Of a DNA stretch of 64,000 bases, positions 54,829-64,000 are shown in pieces. The translations under genes and the position numbers were made by a program. The notes under the pieces were generated by a model. That model saw only the letters and a program-made list of their open reading frames with translations. It made no database searches and was not told the DNA's origin. Positions within the stretch are counted from its first letter, which is position 1. Each line of letters opens with the position of its first letter. The stretch comes from an uncultured Bacteroides sp. GTDB lineage: Bacteria > Bacteroidota > Bacteroidia > Bacteroidales > Bacteroidaceae. The DNA lies in contig CALUOR010000004.1 in the NCBI GenBank assembly GCA_944322285.1, forward strand, positions 1 to 64,000, written 5' to 3'.

Positions 54829-55179
54829 TTACTTCTTCCGTGTGTAAGAGAGAATCAGTTCCCCTTTTCTCACCATCAGGCTGTCTTGTGTCAACCGTTC
54901 AATGACCAGCGTATCTTGGAAAGAAATGGTTTGGTGATTTCCAATGCTTTTTCCGGAAAGGATGAGCAAGTCACTTTCTTTTTTCCAAGTCTCGTATTGC
55001 AAGGTCGCCATATTGACGGAAGACGCTTTCCCGTTTTTCTCTAAGATGAAACCTTGTTCGAGGTCTGGCAGTCCGGGGACGGGCTGCAACCATTTTCCGG
55101 CAAGGTCCGTACCATTGCCACAGGCGGTCAGCAATAGGATGCTTGCTGAACACGCTCCTAAGAATTTTGAATGAATCAT
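54829..55179 (-). CDS. Lipocalin-like small lipoprotein
   Basis: 116 aa, lipoprotein signal (LLTACGNGT, Cys20). The rest is a small beta-barrel-type domain with LAGKWLQPVPGLPDLEQGF, NGKASSVNMATLQYETWKK, LLILSGKSIGNHQTISFQDTLVIERLTQDSLMV, a pattern I recognise from Bacteroides lipocalin-like proteins. The ligand is unknown. It lies 76 bases after the GH2 stop on the same strand, so it may be the tail of the GH2 operon. Confidence 0.72.
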   Translation of the reverse strand: MIHSKFLGACSASILLLTACGNGTDLAGKWLQPVPGLPDLEQGFILEKNGKASSVNMATLQYETWKKESDLLILSGKSIGNHQTISFQDTLVIERLTQDSLMVRKGELILSYTRKK

Positions 55180-55255
55180 ATAAATCTATAGTTTATTATT
55201 TAGGTAATTCTTTTTGTCGTTTTGTGAAGATTATTTTGTTGGTTGTCATAAAGAG

Positions 55256-58414
<3,159 letters not shown>

Positions 58415-58442
58415 TTAATTTCAGGGGAGTGTCCGTCCTAGA

Positions 58443-58478
58443 GAGGCTACGTATGAGTACACCCCGTGCTTTTTAACA
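58443..58478. promoter_or_regulatory. PUL2 motif, copy B (candidate HTCS2 site)
   Basis: 36 bases. It starts within the 20-base word AGAGGCTACGTATGAGTACA (58442-58461) that is identical in copy C at 59873-59892, and ends TTTTTAACA like copy A. It lies upstream of the minus-strand GH2 gene and also upstream of the plus-strand Rpn gene. Confidence 0.6.
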
Positions 58479-58539
58479 CAAAAGAGCGGGACGGAAGCAC
58501 AAAAAAGCGGTGCGCGCAGAATATCCGGAAAATAGTTCG

Positions 58540-58547
58540 TATCTTTG
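58540..58547 (+). promoter_or_regulatory. -7 element of the Rpn nuclease gene
   Basis: TATCTTTG, a full match to TAnnTTTG, 32 bases before the ATG at 58580. Confidence 0.55.
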
Positions 58548-58579
58548 TCCTTGTTCTAACAAGGATTATTTTGTGTATT

Positions 58580-59515
58580 ATGTATAATGAATTGATACGT
58601 TTCGATTGGGCCATGAAGCGGTTGCTCCGAGATAAAAGCAACTATGTGGTATTGGAAGGTTTTCTCTCTACGCTGTTGGGGGAAGATTTGCATATATCCC
58701 GTTTCTTGGAGAGCGAATCGAACCAAACGGATAAGGATGACAAGTTCAATCGGGTGGATATTCTGGCGGAAGACGCGCAAGGGCGCCTGCTCATCATTGA
58801 GGTACAGAATAGCCGGGAGCTTTATTATTTTCATCGTATTCTATATGGTGTATCCAAAACTATTTCCGAATACATCAACCTGGGCAATGACTACGACAAG
58901 GTCCGCAAGGTTTATTCCATAAATATTGTGTACTTTGACTTGGGTCAGGGCAAAGACTATGTTTATCACGGGAAGACCGTCTTCCGAGGCCTGCACGATC
59001 CGAACGACATTCTGCATCTGTCCGTTCGTCAGCAGGAAGCGTTGATGGGGAAAGAGGCTGGCGATGTGTTTCCCGAATATTACGTGCTTCGCGTAAACGA
59101 CTTCGACAAGGTGGCCAAGACACCGCTTGACGAGTGGATACAGTTTCTCAAGACGGGCGAGATAGAGACTACCGCCACAGCGAAAGGTTTGCCGGAAGCC
59201 CGTGAGCGTCTCCGTGTCGCCAGTCTTTCCGCCGCTGACCGCCAAGCTTATGAGCGCGACATGGAAGCCTTTCGCTACCAGCGCAGTGTCATCAAAACCG
59301 GATGGATTGAAGGACGGGCCGAAGGAATAAAAGAAGGGAGAGCCGAGGGAATAAAAGAGGGAAGAACCGAAGGTTTAAAAGAAGGCATAGAGCAAGGCGA
59401 GCGTAAGAAGCAGCTCGAAATAGCCTGCAACCTCAAACGACTGGGTATGCCGGTTGATACAATAGCCCAAGCCACGCATCTGTCCTCCGAGGAGATTGAA
59501 AGGCTGGTTCCATAA
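58580..59515 (+). CDS. Rpn-family PD-(D/E)XK nuclease / transposase-like protein
   Basis: 311 aa from the ATG at 58580 (MYNELIRFDWAMKRLLRDKS); the frame is open 38 codons further upstream, but that part overlaps the -7 element. The PD-(D/E)XK core is FNRVDILAEDAQGRLLIIEVQNS (Asp, then Glu-x-Gln), as in the Rpn/YhgA-type 'PD-(D/E)XK nuclease family transposase' group. Near the C-terminus there are tandem EGRAEGIK octapeptides (about residues 245-275), then a helical KKQLEIACNLKRLGMPVDTIAQAT tail. Such proteins promote recombination and some act in phage defence. It sits between the GH2 and susC genes of PUL2 and is not obviously linked to glycan use. An in-frame ATG at 59261 could start a separate C-terminal product. 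Confidence 0.88.
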   Translation: MYNELIRFDWAMKRLLRDKSNYVVLEGFLSTLLGEDLHISRFLESESNQTDKDDKFNRVDILAEDAQGRLLIIEVQNSRELYYFHRILYGVSKTISEYINLGNDYDKVRKVYSINIVYFDLGQGKDYVYHGKTVFRGLHDPNDILHLSVRQQEALMGKEAGDVFPEYYVLRVNDFDKVAKTPLDEWIQFLKTGEIETTATAKGLPEARERLRVASLSAADRQAYERDMEAFRYQRSVIKTGWIEGRAEGIKEGRAEGIKEGRTEGLKEGIEQGERKKQLEIACNLKRLGMPVDTIAQATHLSSEEIERLVP

Positions 59516-59606
59516 CTGATTCTGGTAACAGAATTATCTTCATGTTTCTAACCTTCGACTTTTATGTTAGAAACCTTCGTGCCTTTGGTCAGTAACCTTA
59601 TAAACA

Positions 59607-59750
59607 GAGGATGTGTCAAAATACAAAAGCCCTATCATACTGTCATGTGGGAGCGAAGCGGAGTCGAAACATCTCACATAAGCTTGCGGAAGACCCTTCG
59701 ACTACGCAGGGTGACAGAATGATAGTTGCTTTACATTATGACACATCCTC
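59607..59750. mobile_element. MITE-like palindromic element
   Basis: 144 bases with perfect 12-bp terminal inverted repeats GAGGATGTGTCA (59607-59618) and TGACACATCCTC (59739-59750). Inside, CTATCATACTGTCA pairs with TGACAGAATGATAG (one mismatch), and GGAGCGAAGCGGAGTCGAA with a CCCTTCGACTACGC segment gives further stem. The inner words resemble the widespread 'gagcgaagcg / cttcgactacgc' genomic repeat family. It has no coding capacity. Confidence 0.6.
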
Positions 59751-59873
59751 TACTTTGTTATTTTGATGAACCCCTTCGGGGCTCTGAAATTAGCCTCGCT
59801 AAATTATTTGGTATAAACTAAATGTGATTGGTTACTTAAGAAATATGCCTTTGCGGAAAGGATCCCTCCCAAA

Positions 59874-59909
59874 GAGGCTACGTATGAGTACAACTCGCGT
59901 ATTTTAATG
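59874..59909. promoter_or_regulatory. PUL2 motif, copy C (candidate HTCS2 site)
   Basis: 36 bases; 29 of 36 positions match copy B. The first 20 bases after the A at 59873 are identical to copy B. It lies 225 bases before the susC start and, unlike A and B, is oriented the other way relative to its target gene. Within it GAGT and ACTC form a small dyad around ACA. Confidence 0.5.
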
Positions 59910-60133
59910 TAAATGTTTGTGTGAATGGTAGATAGCTATTCCATTTAACATTTAGAATTGTACGGAATCTCCTCTCTTTGCACGCAAATGTACTTTGTAT
60001 TGAGAAAGTTAAAAATGATAGGTTGTAATCAGACGACTATTCAAAAAAACGCTGGTTCCCTTCATTCTCATTTAGATTCTCCATCTTTGCGGCGTGAGAA
60101 ATTTCAAGAATCTATTTATTAATCTAAAATTTA

Positions 60134-63100
60134 ATGCTCATGCATCAAACAAGAAAACAAAAAATGATGGCACGGCTTTCCAAAACCTTTCTAGGTTTGA
60201 GCGGTGCGTTTTTGCTGGCTACGGTTCCGGCTTATGGTGCGAAAGAGGGTAACGCAGGTATAGACGTGCGTTCTACTCTTGAAGTACTACAGACCGGACG
60301 TACGGTAACAGGTACGATTGTGGACGAAACCGGTGAGCCGGTAATTGGTGTAAATGTACGTGTGAAGGACACTACGATTGGTGCCATCACGGATTTGGAC
60401 GGTAAATTCTCGTTGGCCAATATTCCGGCGGGTGCCGTATTGCAAATAACGTATGTGGGATATAAGGATCAGGAGATTGTGGTTGGTTCGCAAACTAACT
60501 TTTCCATCCGGCTTCAGCAGGATACGGAATTGATTGATGAAGTGGTAGTCGTAGGTTATGCTTCGCAGAAGAAAGTGAACCTGACCGGTTCCGTATCTTC
60601 TGTGAATATGGAAGATATTGCGGAAAAGCGTCCTATTACGAACCTTTCTTCTGGTTTGGCCGGTATGGCGGCGGGTGTATCGGTTACGTCCAGCAGTAAC
60701 AAGCCGGGAGACGATAATGCTTCTATTTTAATTCGTGGTCAAGGTACACTGAATGATTCATCTCCTTTGGTGATAATCGATGGGGTAGAGAGTAACATCA
60801 ATACTGTGTCTCCACAGGATGTAGAAAGCATGACGGTGCTGAAGGATGCCGCTTCAGCTTCTATCTATGGTTCGCGTGCGGCCAATGGAGTAATCTTGAT
60901 TACGACCAAGAAAGGTAAGTCGGGAAAAATCAGTTTGGACTATACTGGATATGCTTCATTGGAATCAATTGATAGAAATATGGTGACGGAGCCGGTTTCA
61001 GATTATGCCCGTTATATGGAACTGATGAATGAGGCATATGTTAATCATGGTCAGCCGGCTCGTTTCACACAAGAAACCATAGACGCATGGCGTGCGGATG
61101 GAGGAAAAAATCCATTAGCTTATCCTAATACGAATTGGCTGGATGATGTGTTCCATTCCGCAGTTGCGACAAATCATAATTTGTCAATCAGTGGCGGTAC
61201 AGATAAATTGACTTTTTATACTTCGTTTGGTTATAATAGTAATCCGGGAGTTATAGAGAATGCCGGTTACGAACGTTATAGTTTCCGTTCGAATGTAGAA
61301 GCCAAGATAACGCCTTGGTTGACATTAGGAGCTAAGTTGAATGGCTATCTGGCAAACATTGACTTGGGGCAGGATCGTATAGATGATGTATTTGTATATG
61401 GTGTGGCTAGTACGCCGGGAGTGATTTTGCGCGCTCCGGACGGTCGTTATGGTGGTCAGCAGAATCCGGAAGATGATCCTCAGTCTAACAATCCGTTGCA
61501 ATGGCTCAACAGAGAAGTCGGCGAAAAGAAAGAACGTAATATGAAAGCTGTATTTAATGGCGTGATTACTCCATTCAAGGGTTTGAGTATTACCGGGTCT
61601 TATTCATACGAATTGACTGATAAAGATAATTGGAAAAAGACCAATTTAATAGATATGTGGAATTTTGCTACGGAAACAATTGTTCAAAAGGATAGCAGGC
61701 GGGATTATATTTATAACTATAATCGTAAGATTGAACGTATGTTTATGGATGCCACGGTACGTTATGAGAATAGTTTTATAGACAACAATCTTGACCTTAA
61801 CGTATTGCTTGGTGCCAGTCAGGAAATGCGGCGCGATCGGAGTTTCAGTGCGCAGAAGTATGATTGGATAGACTCTTCAGTAGATGTAATTAATGGTGCT
61901 ACGGGTGAGTCGACTACTTCCGGTTCGCATACAGAGTGGGCCATGCGTTCTTATTTCGGGCGTATCAATTTAGGTTGGGCGGACAAATATTTGTTGGAGG
62001 CCAATCTGCGTGCTGATGCTTCTTCCCGATTCCTGAAAGGTAACCGTTGGGGATATTTCCCTTCATTCTCTGCCGGATGGCGTATTGACCAGGAAGCGTT
62101 TATAGAAAACAGCCGTAATTGGCTGGATGCTTTGAAGCTTCGTTTGTCTTATGGTGTCTTGGGTAATAATTATTTGGATAGTGACTATATGGCTATTGCT
62201 ACATACGGGCAGGCTAATTATGTGTTGAACGATGGAATGCAGATAGGTATGGCACAAACCGCTCTCGCGAATGGTGCTTTGACTTGGGAAAGTACAGCTG
62301 TTACAAATGCGGCATTGGATTTCAGTGTGCTGAACAATCGTTTGTCCGGTACTGTTGAGTATTTCCATAAACTGACTTCAGATATTTTGATTGACCTTCC
62401 TGCTCCGTTGGTACATGGAACGGCTTCTATTCCAACGCAAAACAGTGCGAAGGTGCGTAATCAAGGTTTTGAACTGACCCTGAATTGGGCAGATAAGATT
62501 AATGATTTCCATTACAATATTGGTGCTAATCTCACTTTTGTGGATAATAAAGTGACTAAGTTCAAAGGTGATGAGCCAAGTGTAGAAGGTAGTACAATGA
62601 TTTTGGAAGGCTATCCCATTAATGTGCAATATGTATTAGTGGCAGACCGCATAATCCAAACACAAGAGGATTTAGACTATGTAGAGTGGTTGGCAAACAA
62701 TTCGTATGACAAGAATGGTAATAAAGTAGATCCATTCTCTAAATATGTCCGTCCAGAGATGGGTGACGTGCTTTATAAAGATATGAATGGAGATGGCATT
62801 TTGAGTGATGATGACCGTGTGCCGATGGGGCATGGCGATACGCCGCGTTTGTTCTATGACATCAGCTTGGGCTTTGAGTGGAAAGGTTTTGACTTCTCTA
62901 TGTTGATGTCCGGTACGGGTAGCCAAAAAGTACAATATCAAACTATGCGTTCTTCTAGTGTAACCTATGGAAATCAAATCAGTCAGGAAATAGCAGATGG
63001 GCGTTGGTACGAAGGACGGACTGATGCCATTTTCCCCAGATTGTTGACTGGTGATAGCCGTAATACACGTGCCAGTACGATATGGGAAACAGATAAGTCT

Positions 63101-63304
63101 TTCTTCAAGATTCGTAATATCCAATTGGGGTATTCTTTGCCAAAGAAATGGGTGAGCGCAGCTTCATTAAGCCGTGTACGTGTATTCTGTAGCTTGGAGA
63201 ATTTCTTCACTTTCACCGGATATGCCGGCATGGATCCGGAAACGAATAAATTAACTTACCCGACCATGCGACAGGCATCTTTCGGACTAAATGTTTCATT
63301 CTAA
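60134..63304 (+). CDS. SusC-like TonB-dependent transporter (PUL2)
   Basis: 1056 aa, ATG at 60134 (a second ATG two codons in is also possible), signal peptide ending near PAYGAKE. Carboxypeptidase-D-like domain (VTGTIVDETGEPVIGVNVRV), TonB-box region (LIDEVVVVGYASQKK), plug (ILIRGQGTLNDSSPLVIIDG, ASASIYGSRAANGVILITT) and a 22-strand barrel ending in FGLNVSF. It imports oligosaccharides with the SusD protein, whose gene begins 17 bases downstream. Confidence 0.96.
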   Translation: MLMHQTRKQKMMARLSKTFLGLSGAFLLATVPAYGAKEGNAGIDVRSTLEVLQTGRTVTGTIVDETGEPVIGVNVRVKDTTIGAITDLDGKFSLANIPAGAVLQITYVGYKDQEIVVGSQTNFSIRLQQDTELIDEVVVVGYASQKKVNLTGSVSSVNMEDIAEKRPITNLSSGLAGMAAGVSVTSSSNKPGDDNASILIRGQGTLNDSSPLVIIDGVESNINTVSPQDVESMTVLKDAASASIYGSRAANGVILITTKKGKSGKISLDYTGYASLESIDRNMVTEPVSDYARYMELMNEAYVNHGQPARFTQETIDAWRADGGKNPLAYPNTNWLDDVFHSAVATNHNLSISGGTDKLTFYTSFGYNSNPGVIENAGYERYSFRSNVEAKITPWLTLGAKLNGYLANIDLGQDRIDDVFVYGVASTPGVILRAPDGRYGGQQNPEDDPQSNNPLQWLNREVGEKKERNMKAVFNGVITPFKGLSITGSYSYELTDKDNWKKTNLIDMWNFATETIVQKDSRRDYIYNYNRKIERMFMDATVRYENSFIDNNLDLNVLLGASQEMRRDRSFSAQKYDWIDSSVDVINGATGESTTSGSHTEWAMRSYFGRINLGWADKYLLEANLRADASSRFLKGNRWGYFPSFSAGWRIDQEAFIENSRNWLDALKLRLSYGVLGNNYLDSDYMAIATYGQANYVLNDGMQIGMAQTALANGALTWESTAVTNAALDFSVLNNRLSGTVEYFHKLTSDILIDLPAPLVHGTASIPTQNSAKVRNQGFELTLNWADKINDFHYNIGANLTFVDNKVTKFKGDEPSVEGSTMILEGYPINVQYVLVADRIIQTQEDLDYVEWLANNSYDKNGNKVDPFSKYVRPEMGDVLYKDMNGDGILSDDDRVPMGHGDTPRLFYDISLGFEWKGFDFSMLMSGTGSQKVQYQTMRSSSVTYGNQISQEIADGRWYEGRTDAIFPRLLTGDSRNTRASTIWETDKSFFKIRNIQLGYSLPKKWVSAASLSRVRVFCSLENFFTFTGYAGMDPETNKLTYPTMRQASFGLNVSF

Positions 63305-63320
63305 AAAACTAAAAGAACAT

Positions 63321-64000
63321 ATGAAAAAATATATATTGCTTTTAGCGGTAGCAGGTCTGATGACCAGTTGCTATGATTTGGATCAATATCCGCATGACAA
63401 ACTGAATGCGGGAACATTTTGGAAAACGGCGGAGCACGCCCATCAAGGAATGATGAGTGTCTATAATGTTATGAAAGAAGAAGACGTGTTCGGTGCTTAT
63501 TTCTGGCAAGATGGACTGGGCGAAATAGGATATGGTATGAATGAATCGACTATTGAAGGCTCTTATACAGATCAGACAGGCATCGTAAAAGATAAATGGG
63601 AGGGCACCTATGAGGGAATTGCTAGGGCCAATGTCTTGTTACAGAATATTGACGGAGTAGAGATCTCGGACGAAGAAAAAGCCCAATATAAAGGAGAGGC
63701 AAAATTTATGCGTGCACTTTACTATTTCCATTTATTGGATATGTATGGTGGAGTTCCTTTGTATGATGAAACAACTGTTGTCAGCAATGACTTTATGAAC
63801 ATGAAGAATCCGCGTACTACGGAAGAGGAGACTCGCCAGTTCATTTTGAATGATTTGGAAGAGGCTATTAATGTATTGCCTGTGCAATGGGAACAAACGG
63901 AATACGGACGTGCCACGCGTGGAGCGGCAGTAGCCCTGCGTGGAAAAGTGAAGCTGTATGCCCATGATTATGAAGGAGCGAAAACAGACTTTGAAGAAAT
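63321..64000 (+). CDS. SusD-like glycan-binding lipoprotein (PUL2), partial
   Basis: Runs off the right edge; 226 complete codons are visible. It starts with a lipoprotein signal MKKYILLLAVAGLMTSC (Cys17), then YDLDQYPHDKLNAGTFWKTA, the usual SusD N-terminus, and the TPR helices (YKGEAKFMRALYYFHLLDMYGGVPLYDE). It follows susC by 16 bases. The end is missing from this window. Confidence 0.94.
   Translation, partial: MKKYILLLAVAGLMTSCYDLDQYPHDKLNAGTFWKTAEHAHQGMMSVYNVMKEEDVFGAYFWQDGLGEIGYGMNESTIEGSYTDQTGIVKDKWEGTYEGIARANVLLQNIDGVEISDEEKAQYKGEAKFMRALYYFHLLDMYGGVPLYDETTVVSNDFMNMKNPRTTEEETRQFILNDLEEAINVLPVQWEQTEYGRATRGAAVALRGKVKLYAHDYEGAKTDFEE

Larger units (their letters stand above)
59516..60133. 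other. Gene-free region upstream of PUL2 susC
   Basis: 618 bases. It holds a MITE-like palindrome (59607-59750), a CCCC-TTC-GGGG hairpin (59771-59781), PUL2 motif copy C (59874-59909) and the susC leader. The susC promoter is not obvious; CATCTTTG (60082-60089), one mismatch from TAnnTTTG, is the best candidate. Confidence 0.6.

Noticed and set aside
59280..59290. GCGCAGTGT word as a third copy of the palindromic element
   Set aside because: It is in the Rpn coding sequence with no paired arm; a chance match.
58442..59892. Complete transposon bounded by direct repeats
   Set aside because: The 20-base words are far too long for target-site duplications and a third related copy lies at 54200, so an operator is the better reading; no terminal inverted repeats surround the Rpn gene.

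Overview
The window looks like a chromosomal stretch from a gut-type Bacteroidales bacterium (Bacteroides or Phocaeicola grade). The sequence reasons are two SusC/SusD pairs, two hybrid two-component regulators (HTCS) with periplasmic propeller sensors and AraC-type outputs, many signal-peptide or lipoprotein glycosidases, an S46 dipeptidyl-peptidase, and many promoters with the Bacteroides -7 element TAnnTTTG. I see no rRNA, tRNA, CRISPR array or complete insertion sequence.

Layout. 0-3.5 kb: a collagen-like lipoprotein gene followed by an OmpA-type outer-membrane protein. 3.6-7.3 kb (minus): a polysaccharide flippase and a DPP7-like S46 peptidase. 7.5-14.8 kb (plus): an unusual two-gene mannoside operon, a GH125-GH92 fusion followed by a GH2 beta-mannosidase-like lipoprotein. 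14.9-15.9 kb: ruvB. 16.4-35.5 kb: polysaccharide utilisation locus 1 (PUL1), with an SGNH esterase, GH3, HTCS1, SusD, SusC, a parallel beta-helix enzyme, an unassigned hydrolase-like protein, an SGNH-like protein and a GH29 fucosidase. 35.5-45.1 kb: a housekeeping block (AI-2E-family permease, small coiled-coil protein, rsmI, coiled-coil lipoprotein, CDF transporter, SDR, PAP2, dusB, mlaF, mlaE, lptB). 45.2-64 kb: PUL2, with HTCS2, a lyase-phosphoesterase fusion, GH110, a small lipocalin-like lipoprotein, a GH2 beta-galactosidase, an Rpn-type nuclease gene, SusC and a SusD cut by the window end.

How the genes fit together. In each PUL, SusC/SusD should import oligosaccharides, the periplasmic HTCS propeller should sense them, and the HTCS AraC domain should switch on the locus. 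Two short motifs support this. In PUL1 a paired GTTACAT repeat (20-base period) occurs in both divergent promoter regions, 73-74 bases from the -7 element of the minus-strand operon each time. In PUL2 a 36-base motif occurs three times, twice exactly 40 bases from the -7 (or near -7) element. They are candidate operators for HTCS1 and HTCS2. PUL2's GH110 and GH2 suggest a substrate with terminal alpha-galactose over beta-galactose; PUL1's GH29 suggests a fucosylated substrate. The 7.5-14.8 kb operon looks designed for N-glycan-type mannosides.

Other points of interest are a protein joining a heparinase-like lyase to a complete metallophosphoesterase, two copies of a palindromic intergenic element 38 kb apart, a MITE-like palindrome, and an Rpn-type nuclease gene sitting between what look like two divergent PUL operons. 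All family calls come from reading motifs by eye; no database search was run.
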